Below the pieces are notes generated by a model. It did no database searches and had not been told where the DNA came from. It saw nothing but the letters and a program-made list of their open reading frames with translations. 64,000 bases of DNA from Streptomyces flaveolus (lineage in GTDB: Bacteria > Actinomycetota > Actinomycetes > Streptomycetales > Streptomycetaceae): positions 186,001-250,000 of the forward strand of contig NZ_JNWV01000009.1 in the NCBI RefSeq assembly GCF_000716535.1, read 5' to 3'. The translations under genes and the position numbers were made by a program. Positions 1 through 9,238 of this stretch are shown one piece after another. Numbering within the stretch: position 1 is the first letter of the stretch; each line of letters opens with the position of its first letter.

Positions 1-1115
1 ACCCAGCCGCCGGGCTGGTCGGCGGAGGCGCGCAGGTAGCCGTCCTCGGCGACCGAGAGATAGCGGCCGTCGGGGGCGCGCAGCGTCAGCACGCCCCCGC
101 CCCAGTCGGCCAGCGCGAACTCGCTACCGGTCGCCTCCGTGGTCAGCGGCGGCAGGTCGGTGCGGCCGGCGAGCAGCGCGGGGTCCAGCGCGCCCTCGGC
201 ACCGCGCGCCCGGTCGGGGGCCTCCGCCGGTGGCACGGACAGGAACGCGCCCGCCGTCGTGCGCAGCCTGACGCGGTCCACGCCCTCCGCGAACTCCACG
301 CGCTCGGCGCCGAACCTTTCGTACAGGCCCTCCAGGGGAGTGGAGCGGTGGATCAGGCTGCCGCTGTACCAGTCGAGCTTGCACTCGTCGGCGAGCAGGC
401 CGACGACCGCGATCCGGGTGTCGGGGGCCAGCGGCAGCAGGTCGTCGTCGTTCTTCAGCAGGACGATCGCCTGCTCCGCGGCTTCCCGCGCCAGCTCCCG
501 GTGGGCGGGGGTGTCGAACGCGGCGGTGGCCGTGTGCGGAAACAGGGTGTAGCCCCGGCTGGACACCAGCACCGGCACGCTCACCTCGGCGTTGCGCTGC
601 ACCAGGTCCAGCACCAGGCCCTTCTGGTCCAGCCGGCCGTGCTGGTGCTGGCCGAGGCCGTACAGCTTCTCGCCGTCGTAGGCGGCGAACCGCTGCTCCA
701 GCCGGTGGTGTCCGTTGCCGACCGCCGTGTACAGGCGGGGGCCCGGCCACCAGAAGTGGGCGCGCTCCTCGGCGAGCAGCTCCGTACGGTCGTCGGTGCG
801 CAGTAAACGGATCATGCCCTCGGCGGTCACCTCGACGGTGAGCGCGCCGACGGTCAACCGCGCTTCCCCGGCGGAGATCCCGACCGTCTCGTCCTGGGCG
901 GCAGGGGCGTCGAGGAGCGCGCCCGGCAGGCCCTCCAGCACCGGGCCGCCGAGCCGGGCCCGCACCCGGACCGCGTCCGGACCCCACGGCTCGATCCGCA
1001 CCGTCTCCTGACGGCCGCTCCACTCCAGCGCCCCGTCCCGCTCCCGGAACGTGCCGACGGTGGGGGAGGACTGCGCGAGACTGACCTTGGGCTGCGCGAC
1101 GGCAGGCTGGTTCAC
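1..1115 (-). CDS. GH31 N-terminal / GH3 C-terminal chimeric glycosidase frame, 3' end outside window
   Basis: The frame opens with GTG at 1115, behind AGGAG six bases upstream, and runs off the left edge; 371 codons are visible. Residues 1-191 look like the N-terminal beta-sandwich of GH31 alpha-glucosidases/xylosidases, ending in the typical stretch LYGLGQHQHGRLDQKG, then VSVPVLVSSRGYTLF. Without any stop or frameshift the sequence then becomes the C-terminal domain of GH3 beta-glycosidases (FDTPAHRELAREAAEQAIVL, then LLPLAPDTRIAVVG) followed by a fascin-like beta-trefoil insertion (FALADWGGGVLTLRAPDGRY). Neither the GH31 nor the GH3 catalytic barrel is in the visible part, so it probably is not an active glycosidase in this form. 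It lies downstream of, and collinear with, a LacI-type regulator. It may be a real deletion fusion or an assembly artefact. Confidence 0.72.
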   Translation of the reverse strand, partial: MNQPAVAQPKVSLAQSSPTVGTFRERDGALEWSGRQETVRIEPWGPDAVRVRARLGGPVLEGLPGALLDAPAAQDETVGISAGEARLTVGALTVEVTAEGMIRLLRTDDRTELLAEERAHFWWPGPRLYTAVGNGHHRLEQRFAAYDGEKLYGLGQHQHGRLDQKGLVLDLVQRNAEVSVPVLVSSRGYTLFPHTATAAFDTPAHRELAREAAEQAIVLLKNDDDLLPLAPDTRIAVVGLLADECKLDWYSGSLIHRSTPLEGLYERFGAERVEFAEGVDRVRLRTTAGAFLSVPPAEAPDRARGAEGALDPALLAGRTDLPPLTTEATGSEFALADWGGGVLTLRAPDGRYLSVAEDGYLRASADQPGGW

Positions 1116-1143
1116 GGCATGCTCCTGAGGCTGGGAGTGCAGA

Positions 1144-1207
1144 CAGGGACAGCAGGCAGAGGGTGCGGTCAGGGACGGCGGGCAGAGGGTGGACGCAGGG
1201 ACAGCGG
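1144..1207. repeat. imperfect 26-bp tandem repeat, about 2.4 copies
   Basis: Two adjacent 26-bp units beginning CAGGGAC and containing GGCAGAGGGTG lie at 1144-1169 and 1170-1195, and a third partial unit starts at 1196. They fill most of the gap between the LacI regulator and the glycosidase frame. No function can be assigned. Confidence 0.5.
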
Positions 1208-1242
1208 TGGTGTGCCCCGTACGGGGTGTGACCGGCAGGTGG

Positions 1243-2256
1243 TCAGGGCGCGGCCGGTGCCGGTCCCGAACTCGCCCGTACCGTCAGCTCGGGCGTGAGC
1301 AGCTCCACCTCGTCGCCGCCCCGCCCGTCCAGCTTGGCCACCAGGTGCTCCACCGCGTGCCGGCCCATCTCCTGGGCGGGGATGGCGACCGAGGTCAGCC
1401 GGACCGAGGCCTGGACGGCGACCTGGTCCGGGCAGATGGCGACCACGGACACGTCCTCGGGCACGGCCCGGCCCTGCTGGCGCAGCAGTGCGAGCAGCGG
1501 TTCCACCGCCGACTCGTTCTGCACCACGAACCCGGTCGTCCCCGGCCGCTCGTCGAAGATCCGGGCCAGGGTGAGGGCCAGGGCGTCGTACCCGCCCTCG
1601 CACGGCCGGTGCAGCACCCGCACGCCCGTCTCCCGGGCCCGGGCGCGCAGTCCCTCGAGGGTGCGCTCGGCGAAGCCGGTGTGCCGCTCGTAGACCGCCG
1701 GGGCCTCCCCTATGACAGCGATGTCACGGTGGCCGAGCCCCGCGAGGTGCTCCACGCACAGCGCGCCGGTCGCGCTCCAGTCCAGGTCCACGCAGGTCAG
1801 ACCGGTGGTGTCGGCGGGCAGACCGATGAGCACGGAGGGCTGGTCGGTGCCCCGCAGCAGCGGCAGCCGCTCGTCCTCCAGCTCGACGTCCATCAGGATC
1901 ATCGCGTCGGCGAGACCGCTGCCGGTGACCCGGCGCACCGCGTCCGGCCCCTCCTCGCCGGTGAGCAGCAGGACGTCGTAGCCGTGCGTGCGGGCCGTGG
2001 TGGCCACCGCGAGGGCGATCTCCATCATCACCGGCACGTACATGTCGGTCCGCAGGGGGACCATCAGCGCGATGATGTTGGACCGTTTGCCGGCCAGGGC
2101 GCGGGCACCCGCGTTCGGGTGGTAGCCCAGCTCCCGGATGCTCTGCTCGACCCGCTGCCGGGTGGTCGCGGAGATGGACCGCTTGCCGCTGAGGACGTAG
2201 CTCACCGTGCTCGCCGAGACTCCGGCGTGCTGAGCGACCTCGGCGAGGGTGACCAT
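1243..2256 (-). CDS. LacI family transcriptional regulator
   Basis: A 337-residue protein of normal length for the LacI/GalR family. Residues 1-50 form the lac-type helix-turn-helix (MVTLAEVAQHAGVSASTVSY, then VLSGKRSISATTRQRV) and the hinge helix follows at PNAGARALAG. The remainder is a periplasmic-binding-protein-like effector domain that should bind a sugar or sugar derivative. The frame is open upstream to 2424, but the ATG at 2256 gives the standard family N-terminus. An imperfect operator lies just upstream and a perfect one about 105 bp further, so autoregulation is likely. The downstream collinear glycosidase frame suggests control of oligosaccharide use; the ligand is unknown. Confidence 0.93.
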   Translation of the reverse strand: MVTLAEVAQHAGVSASTVSYVLSGKRSISATTRQRVEQSIRELGYHPNAGARALAGKRSNIIALMVPLRTDMYVPVMMEIALAVATTARTHGYDVLLLTGEEGPDAVRRVTGSGLADAMILMDVELEDERLPLLRGTDQPSVLIGLPADTTGLTCVDLDWSATGALCVEHLAGLGHRDIAVIGEAPAVYERHTGFAERTLEGLRARARETGVRVLHRPCEGGYDALALTLARIFDERPGTTGFVVQNESAVEPLLALLRQQGRAVPEDVSVVAICPDQVAVQASVRLTSVAIPAQEMGRHAVEHLVAKLDGRGGDEVELLTPELTVRASSGPAPAAP

Positions 2257-2271
2257 CCAGCTCTCCAAGCT

Positions 2272-2289
2272 TTGTGAAGCGCTTCGACA
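2272..2289. promoter_or_regulatory. imperfect LacI-type operator (O2)
   Basis: An 18-bp site centred on GAAGC/GCTTC, with one half exactly GCTTCGACA and the other half differing at three outer positions from the perfect copy at 2362-2379. It lies 16 bp upstream of the regulator start codon, where binding would block transcription or early elongation. Confidence 0.7.
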
Positions 2290-2360
2290 CTGCGCATTAC
2301 CGACAAGGTGGGTGAGGGTGAGACTGACACTAGCTTCAGCCGGGCCGGGGTGTCCATAGG

Positions 2361-2380
2361 CTGTCGAAGCGCTTCGACAG
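2361..2380. promoter_or_regulatory. perfect LacI-type operator (O1)
   Basis: A perfect 20-bp palindrome CTGTCGAAGCGCTTCGACAG, with the AAGCGCTT core characteristic of LacI-family sites. It is about 105 bp upstream of the LacI gene. Two sites about 90 bp apart would allow looping or cooperative repression. Confidence 0.78.
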
Positions 2381-2498
2381 CATTTCCGGAGCGTGTGAGG
2401 CGTACCGCTGACCGCAGTACACACCCCCGCCCCGGCGCTCCGGCAGGGCTTTCGGCCGTTCGGCCGCGCGAGGGGTGGTGGGGTCGGCCCGTTTCGGG

Positions 2499-2527
2499 TA
2501 CCAACGATCCAGTAGCACTGGTCGGTA
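2499..2527. promoter_or_regulatory. candidate inverted-repeat operator upstream of acyl-CoA dehydrogenase
   Basis: Arms TACCAAC...CCAGT and ACTGG.TCGGTA form an interrupted inverted repeat around CCAGTAGCACTGG. This resembles TetR-family sites that control fatty-acid genes, and lies about 45-70 bp upstream of the acyl-CoA dehydrogenase. The arms are not perfect, so this is only a candidate. The rest of 2257-2571 holds the two LacI operators and no recognisable gene. Confidence 0.35.
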
Positions 2528-2571
2528 ACGAACGGTCCCAGTCATCCCCCTTCGCGGCGAGGTGAGCCTGA

Positions 2572-4509
2572 ATGTCCGCCACCACCACCCCACGCACCAC
2601 CGTCACCGAGCGCGAAGCGCGCCAGGTGGCGGAGGCCGCCCGGCAGCAGGACTGGCACAAGCCCAGCTTCGCCAAGGAGCTGTTCCTCGGGCGCTTCCGG
2701 CTCGACCTCATCCACCCCCACCCGCTGCCCGACGACGAGTCCGTACGGCGCGGCGAGGAGTTCCTCGGGAAGCTGCGCGCGTTCTGCGAGACGGCGATCG
2801 ACTCCGCCCGCATCGAGCGCGAGGCCCGCATCCCCGACGAGGTCGTGGCGGGCCTGAAGGAACTCGGCGCCCTCGGCATGAAGATCGACCCGAAGTACGG
2901 CGGTCTCGGCCTCACCCAGTTGTACTACAACAAGGCGCTCGCCCTGGTCGGCTCCGTGAGCCCCGCCGTCGGCGCGCTGCTCTCCGCGCATCAGTCGATC
3001 GGCGTACCGCAGCCGCTGAAGCTGTTCGGCACCCAGGAGCAGAAGGACGCCTTCCTGCCCCGCTGCGCCCGCACCGACATCTCCGCATTCCTGCTCACCG
3101 AGCCGGACGTCGGCTCCGACCCGGCCCGCCTCGCCACCACCGCCGTGCCCGACGGCGACGACTACGTGCTCGACGGGGTGAAGCTGTGGACCACCAACGG
3201 GGTGGTCGCCGACCTGCTCGTCGTCATGGCGCGCGTGCCGAAGTCCGAGGGGCACAAGGGCGGCATCACCGCGTTCGTCGTGGAGGCGACCTCCGAGGGC
3301 GTCACGGTGGAGAACCGCAACGCCTTCATGGGCCTGCGCGGCATCGAGAACGGCGTCACCCGCTTCCACCAGGTACGCGTCCCGGCGGCCAACCGCATCG
3401 GCCCCGAGGGCGCCGGACTGAAGATCGCGCTCACCACCCTCAACACCGGCCGGCTGTCCCTGCCCGCGATGTGCGCCGGAGCCGGCAAGTGGTGCCTGAA
3501 GATCGCCCGCGAGTGGGCGGCCGAGCGCGAGCAGTGGGGCAAGCCGGTCGCGCTGCACGAGGCGGTCGGCTCCAAGATCAGCTTCATCGCCGCCACCACC
3601 TTCGCCCTCGAGGCCGTGCTCGACCTGTCCTCGCAGATGGCCGACGAGGACCGCAACGACATCCGCATCGAGGCCGCCCTCGCCAAGCTCTACGGCTCCG
3701 AGATGGCCTGGAAGATGGCCGACGAACTGGTCCAGATCCGGGGCGGGCGCGGCTACGAGACGGCCGAGTCGCTGCGGGCGCGCGGCGAGCGCGCGGTCCC
3801 GGCCGAGCAGATCCTGCGGGACCTGCGCATCAACCGCATCTTCGAGGGCTCCACGGAGATCATGCACCTGCTGATCGCACGCGAGGCCGTCGACGCCCAC
3901 CTCTCGGTCGCCGGTGACCTCATCGACCCCGACAAGCCGCTGTCCGCCAAGGCGAAGGCGGGCGCGAACGCGGGCGTCTTCTACGCCAAGTGGCTGCCGA
4001 AGCTGGTCGCCGGGCCCGGCCAACTGCCGACCGCCTACGGCGAGTTCAAGCACGGCATCGACCTCTCCGGGCACCTCCGCCACGTCGAGCGCACGGCCCG
4101 CAAACTCGCCCGCTCCGCCTTCTACGCCATGTCCCGCTGGCAGGGCCGGATGGAGACCAAGCAGGGCTTCCTCGGCCGGATCGTGGACATCGGCGCCGAG
4201 CTGTTCGCGATGAGCGCGGCCTGCGTCCGCGCCGAGCGGCTGTGGCGCGAGGGCGAGCACGGCCGCGAGGCCTACCAGCTCGCCGACGCCTTCTGCCGGC
4301 AGGCCCGCATCCGGGTGGACGAACTCTTCGACCGGCTGTGGACCAACACCGACGACCTGGACCGCAAGGTGGTCAAGCACGTCCTCGGCGGGGCCTACAC
4401 CTGGCTGGAGGAGGGCATCCTCGACCCCTCCGGAGAGGGGCCGTGGATCGCCGACGCGACCCCCGGGCCCTCGGCCCGCGAGAACGCCCGCCGTCCCTTC
4501 GGGGGCTAG
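2572..4509 (+). CDS. acyl-CoA dehydrogenase, long VLCAD/ACAD9-like form
   Basis: A 645-residue FAD enzyme for the alpha,beta-dehydrogenation step of fatty acyl-CoA oxidation. It contains the N-terminal helical domain, the middle beta domain with FLLTEPDVGSD, the C-terminal helical domain, and IRGGRGYE plus IFEGSTEIM, whose Glu (about residue 425) sits at the catalytic-base position of the VLCAD-type family. The extra approximately 180 C-terminal residues and the length match the very-long-chain type rather than the 380-residue short or medium-chain enzymes. GAGGTGA precedes the ATG. Substrate range cannot be read from sequence. Its stop codon overlaps that of the convergent lamin-tail gene. 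Confidence 0.95.
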   Translation: MSATTTPRTTVTEREARQVAEAARQQDWHKPSFAKELFLGRFRLDLIHPHPLPDDESVRRGEEFLGKLRAFCETAIDSARIEREARIPDEVVAGLKELGALGMKIDPKYGGLGLTQLYYNKALALVGSVSPAVGALLSAHQSIGVPQPLKLFGTQEQKDAFLPRCARTDISAFLLTEPDVGSDPARLATTAVPDGDDYVLDGVKLWTTNGVVADLLVVMARVPKSEGHKGGITAFVVEATSEGVTVENRNAFMGLRGIENGVTRFHQVRVPAANRIGPEGAGLKIALTTLNTGRLSLPAMCAGAGKWCLKIAREWAAEREQWGKPVALHEAVGSKISFIAATTFALEAVLDLSSQMADEDRNDIRIEAALAKLYGSEMAWKMADELVQIRGGRGYETAESLRARGERAVPAEQILRDLRINRIFEGSTEIMHLLIAREAVDAHLSVAGDLIDPDKPLSAKAKAGANAGVFYAKWLPKLVAGPGQLPTAYGEFKHGIDLSGHLRHVERTARKLARSAFYAMSRWQGRMETKQGFLGRIVDIGAELFAMSAACVRAERLWREGEHGREAYQLADAFCRQARIRVDELFDRLWTNTDDLDRKVVKHVLGGAYTWLEEGILDPSGEGPWIADATPGPSARENARRPFGG

Positions 4510-4964
4510 CAGTACTTGTCGCTCGGGTCCCGCGTCGTCCAGGAGCAGGTGTCGACCTTGCTGCCGCTCGCCTTGGTCAGCGTGGCCGTGTCCTTGTCGT
4601 TGTTCCAGACGTAGGCGCGGCGGTCCTGGTACTTGTCCGACGCGGTGTCCGAGCCGCTGCCGGTGTGCACCTTCAGGTACTTCCCGGCGCCGATCTTGAC
4701 GTTCCCGAAGACGTATTTGTGGTTGGAGGCGTCCTTCAGCACCCACCCCTTGAGCGAGACCGCCGAGCCGCTGGTGTTCTTCAGCTGCACCCACTCGGCG
4801 TTCAGGCTCTTGTTCGAGCGGGTGTCCGAGCCGGGGCTGTCGAACCACACGTGGTGGATCTTCACACCCCCGGCGGCCTCGGCCGGGGTGCTGAGCAGGG
4901 TGCCGGTGAGCAGGGCCGCGCCGGCCAGGGCGGGCAGGGCGGCGCGTATGCGCACAGTACGCAT
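4506..4964 (-). CDS. secreted lamin-tail-domain-like protein
   Basis: 152 residues. The N-terminus MRTVRIRAALPALAGAALL followed by STPAEA|AGG is a clear Sec signal peptide. The mature part, about 120 residues, reads EWVQLKNTSGSAVSLKGWVL and contains KIGAGKYLKVHTG, the pattern of bacterial lamin-tail (LTD) immunoglobulin-like domains. Three cysteines include one in the C-terminal CSWTTRDPSDKYC stretch. The role is unknown; LTD domains often serve as cell-surface or nuclease-associated modules. A 13-bp inverted repeat and a PHO-box-like repeat lie upstream. Confidence 0.85.
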   Translation of the reverse strand: MRTVRIRAALPALAGAALLTGTLLSTPAEAAGGVKIHHVWFDSPGSDTRSNKSLNAEWVQLKNTSGSAVSLKGWVLKDASNHKYVFGNVKIGAGKYLKVHTGSGSDTASDKYQDRRAYVWNNDKDTATLTKASGSKVDTCSWTTRDPSDKYC

Positions 4965-5000
4965 GGAGAGATCCCCCCAGGATGTCGTCCGCGAATTCGT

Positions 5001-5029
5001 GTCCGGACCGGTCGGCGACCGGTCCGGAC
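5001..5029. promoter_or_regulatory. perfect 13-bp inverted repeat with 3-base loop
   Basis: GTCCGGACCGGTC, spacer GGC, GACCGGTCCGGAC. It is between divergent genes (lamin-tail protein and dxr), so it does not terminate either. It would be transcribed as a leader hairpin of the lamin-tail gene or act as a DNA operator. Confidence 0.6.
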
Positions 5030-5048
5030 TGAAGTGTTATCACATGAT

Positions 5049-5070
5049 CTTCACGCCGTCTTCACGCTGT
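5049..5070 (+). promoter_or_regulatory. PHO-box-like direct repeat
   Basis: Two 11-bp units, CTTCACGCCGT and CTTCACGCTGT, are directly adjacent. The TTCAC core and 11-bp period resemble PhoP binding units of Streptomyces (consensus near GTTCACC plus four bases). It lies between the lamin-tail gene and dxr. Only two units match, so this is a weak call. Confidence 0.35.
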
Positions 5071-5136
5071 CGTTGAACGCACCCGCGCGAGGGACGCGCT
5101 GTCCGGGCCGTCACCGCGTGCCGCCACAATGGGGGG

Positions 5137-6408
5137 ATGACCGACAGTCCCGCCCGTCCGGCCCCCCTCGCCGACCCGCACCTCGTCTACGACCCCGCCC
5201 CCGGGGGCGGCCCCAAGGACGTGGTGATCCTCGGCTCCACCGGATCCATCGGCACCCAGGCCATCGACCTCGTGCTGCGCAACCCCGACCGCTTCCGCGT
5301 CACCGCCCTGTCCGCGAACGGCGGCCGGGTGGCCCTCCTCGCCGAGCAGGCGCACCGGCTGCGGGTGCGGACCGTGGCGGTCGCCCGCGAGGACGTCGTC
5401 CCCGCGCTGCGCGAGGCCCTCGCCGCCGAGTACGGCGCGGGGGAGCCGCTGCCCGAGATACTCGCCGGGCCCGACGCGGCCACCCAGGTCGCCGCCTCCG
5501 ACTGCCACACCGTGCTCAACGGCATCACCGGCTCCATCGGCCTCGCGCCGACCCTCGCCGCCCTGGAGGCGGGCCGCACCCTCGCGCTCGCCAACAAGGA
5601 GTCGCTGATCGTCGGCGGCCCGCTGGTCACCGCGCTCGCGAAGCCGGGCCAGATCATCCCGGTGGACTCCGAACACGCGGCCCTCTTCCAGGCGCTCGCC
5701 GCCGGCACCCGGGCCGACGTCCGCAAGCTCGTCGTCACCGCCTCCGGCGGGCCTTTCCGCGGCCGGACCAGGGACGAACTGGCGCACGTCACCGTCGCGG
5801 ACGCCCTCGCCCACCCCACCTGGGCGATGGGCCCGGTCATCACCGTCAACTCCGCGACCCTGGTCAACAAGGGACTGGAGGTCATCGAGGCCCACCTCCT
5901 CTACGACATTCCCTTCGACCGCATTGAGGTGGTCGTGCACCCGCAGTCGTATGTCCACTCGATGGTCGAGTTCACCGACGGATCCACGATCGCCCAGGCG
6001 ACGCCCCCCGACATGCGCGGGCCGATCGCCATCGGTCTGGGCTGGCCCGAACGTGTCCCGGACGCGGCCCCCGCGTTCGACTGGAGCAAGGCCTCCACCT
6101 GGGAGTTCTTCCCGCTGGACGACGAGGCCTTCCCCTCGGTGAACCTCGCCCGGCACGTGGGGCGGCTCGCGGGCACGGCCCCGGCGGTGTTCAATGCCGC
6201 CAACGAGGAGTGCGTCGCGGCCTTCCTGAGCGGCGCGCTGCCCTTCAACGGGATCATGGATACCGTCACCCGGGTGGTGGAGGAGCACGGCACCCCGGTC
6301 ACGGGAACTTCACTCACGGTGTCGGACGTCCTCGAAGCGGAGACCTGGGCGAGAGCCCGGGCCCGTGAACTCACAGCCACGACGGCGACCGCGGAGGCGC
6401 GTGCATGA
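5137..6408 (+). CDS. dxr: 1-deoxy-D-xylulose 5-phosphate reductoisomerase
   Basis: 423 residues. Converts DXP to 2-C-methyl-D-erythritol 4-phosphate with NADPH and a divalent metal, the first committed step of the MEP isoprenoid pathway. The dinucleotide-binding GSTGSIG is at residues 33-39; [11 protein letters not shown] and [12 protein letters not shown] carry the metal-binding Asp/Glu residues; [12 protein letters not shown] and [11 protein letters not shown] complete the family signature. The N-terminal extension of about 27 residues is Pro/Ala-rich and probably dispensable. The stop overlaps the next start as ATGA, so the protease is translationally coupled. ispG, a later enzyme of the pathway, is two genes downstream. 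Confidence 0.98.
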   Translation: MTDSPARPAPLADPHLVYDPAPGGGPKDVVILGSTGSIGTQAIDLVLRNPDRFRVTALSANGGRVALLAEQAHRLRVRTVAVAREDVVPALREALAAEYGAGEPLPEILAGPDAATQVAASDCHTVLNGITGSIGLAPTLAALEAGRTLALANKESLIVGGPLVTALAKPGQIIPVDSEHAALFQALAAGTRADVRKLVVTASGGPFRGRTRDELAHVTVADALAHPTWAMGPVITVNSATLVNKGLEVIEAHLLYDIPFDRIEVVVHPQSYVHSMVEFTDGSTIAQATPPDMRGPIAIGLGWPERVPDAAPAFDWSKASTWEFFPLDDEAFPSVNLARHVGRLAGTAPAVFNAANEECVAAFLSGALPFNGIMDTVTRVVEEHGTPVTGTSLTVSDVLEAETWARARARELTATTATAEARA

Positions 6409-7706
6409 CGACCTTGATGTTCATCCTCGGCATAGTGGTCTTCGCGGTCGGCCTGCTCGTCTCGATCGCGTGGCACGAGCTGGGGCACCTGTCCACGGCC
6501 AAGCTCTTCGGCATCCGCGTGCCGCAGTACATGGTCGGCTTCGGCCCGACCATCTGGTCACGCAAGAAGGGCGAGACCGAGTACGGCATCAAGGCGGTCC
6601 CGCTCGGCGGCTACATCCGCATGATCGGCATGTTCCCGCCGGACGACCAGGGCCGGGTCTCCGCCCGCTCCACCTCCCCGTGGCGCGGCATGATCGAGGA
6701 CGCCCGCTCGGCGGCCTTCGAGGAGCTGGAGCCGGGCGACGAGACGCGCATGTTCTACACGCGCAAACCGTGGAAGCGCGTCATCGTCATGTTCGCGGGC
6801 CCCTTCATGAACCTGGTGCTCGCCGTCGCCCTCTTCCTCACCGTGCTGATGGGCTTCGGCATCCAGAAGGAAACCACCGTCGTGGAATCCGTCTCGCCCT
6901 GCGTCATCGCGCAGAGCCAGCACCGCGACACGTGCAAGAAGTCCGACCCGTCGTCCCCCGCCAAGGCGGCCGGCATGGAGGCGGGCGACAAGATCGTCTC
7001 CTTCGACGGCAAGCCGACCAAGGACTGGAACACGCTCTCGGACCTCATCCGGGACAGCGCCGGGAAGGACGTCGCCTTCGTCGTCGACCGCCACGGCCGT
7101 GAAGTGACCCTGCACGCGAAGATCGCCACGAACCAGGTCGCCAAGAAGGACGCAGGCGGGAACTACGTCGACGGCTACGTCAAGGCCGGCTTCCTCGGCT
7201 TCAGCCCCGCCACCGGCGTCGTCAAACAGGACTTCGGCGAGTCCGTGACCTGGATGACCGACCGGGTCGGCGACGCCGTCGACTCCCTCGTCGCCCTGCC
7301 CGGCAAGATCCCGGCCCTGTGGGACGCGGCCTTCGGCGACGGCCCGCGCGAGCCGGACTCCCCGATGGGGATCGTCGGCGCCGCCCGGGTCACCGGCGAG
7401 ATCGCCACCCTGGACATCCCGGCCTCGCAGCAACTGGCGATGTTCGTGTTCGTGCTGGCCGGCTTCAACCTCTCCCTGTTCCTGTTCAACATGCTCCCGC
7501 TGCTCCCGCTCGACGGCGGGCACATCGCGGGCGCCCTGTGGGAGTCGCTGCGGCGGAACCTGGCCCGGGTGCTGCGCCGGCCCGACCCCGGACCGTTCGA
7601 CGTGGCCAAGCTGATGCCGGTGGCGTACGTGGTGGCCGGGATCTTCGTCTGCTTCACCGTCCTGGTGCTGATCGCCGACGTGGTCAACCCGGTGAAAATC
7701 TCCTAG
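6405..7706 (+). CDS. site-2 intramembrane zinc metalloprotease (RseP/Rip family)
   Basis: 433 residues. H24-E-L-G-H28 in the first membrane helix is the zinc site and [13 protein letters not shown] (about residues 362-374) supplies the third ligand in a C-terminal helix. Between them lie a membrane helix ([20 protein letters not shown]) and a PDZ-like domain ([20 protein letters not shown]). The family cleaves anti-sigma factors and other membrane proteins in regulated proteolysis; the substrate here is unknown. The start overlaps the end of dxr by four bases and the pair shares a terminator downstream. Confidence 0.95.
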   Translation: MTTLMFILGIVVFAVGLLVSIAWHELGHLSTAKLFGIRVPQYMVGFGPTIWSRKKGETEYGIKAVPLGGYIRMIGMFPPDDQGRVSARSTSPWRGMIEDARSAAFEELEPGDETRMFYTRKPWKRVIVMFAGPFMNLVLAVALFLTVLMGFGIQKETTVVESVSPCVIAQSQHRDTCKKSDPSSPAKAAGMEAGDKIVSFDGKPTKDWNTLSDLIRDSAGKDVAFVVDRHGREVTLHAKIATNQVAKKDAGGNYVDGYVKAGFLGFSPATGVVKQDFGESVTWMTDRVGDAVDSLVALPGKIPALWDAAFGDGPREPDSPMGIVGAARVTGEIATLDIPASQQLAMFVFVLAGFNLSLFLFNMLPLLPLDGGHIAGALWESLRRNLARVLRRPDPGPFDVAKLMPVAYVVAGIFVCFTVLVLIADVVNPVKIS

Positions 7707-7722
7707 CCACGCGTTGTTCACC

Positions 7723-7753
7723 GCGGCCCGGACCCCCTCGGGTTCCGGGCCGC
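7723..7753 (+). terminator. terminator hairpin after the dxr-protease operon
   Basis: Perfect 10-bp stem GCGGCCCGGA/TCCGGGCCGC with an 11-base loop, 17 bp after the stop codon. No U-tract follows, as is common in Streptomyces. Confidence 0.75.
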
Positions 7754-7878
7754 ATTCCATCGGGTGGGTTTACGGGTGGGATGTGCTGACGCGGGGCCCG
7801 GTGCCGTAATCTCAAAGCCTGGGAGCCCGCCGTTGCACGGGACCGGACCTTGATCCACGACTTGGGGTTGCACAGCAG

Positions 7879-9036
<1,158 letters not shown>

Positions 9037-9060
9037 GCTTTTCGGCGCCGGTGGGTGGCA

Positions 9061-9146
9061 GCGCCCCGCCAGGGGCGCGGGGCCGTGCTGGATGCGCGGC
9101 CCCGCCGCGTGGGCGCGACAAGCCACCGACCGGCCCGCACCCGCCG
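9061..9146. repeat. copy of a dispersed Streptomyces intergenic repeat
   Basis: The segment holds hairpin GCGCCCC-GCCA-GGGGCGC (9061-9078), then GCGCGGCCCCGCCGCGTGGG and CGCGACAAGCCACC. From memory this arrangement is widespread between Streptomyces genes, usually after stop codons. Here it follows ispG and could also act as its terminator. Confidence 0.55.
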
Positions 9147-9238
9147 GCGCCCCGGAGCCACCCGGGCTGGCAGGCGCTCGGCGAAGCAGCGCAGCTATAG
9201 TGCGGAGATCAGCAGACCCCCAGCGTGAGGCCCCGCAC

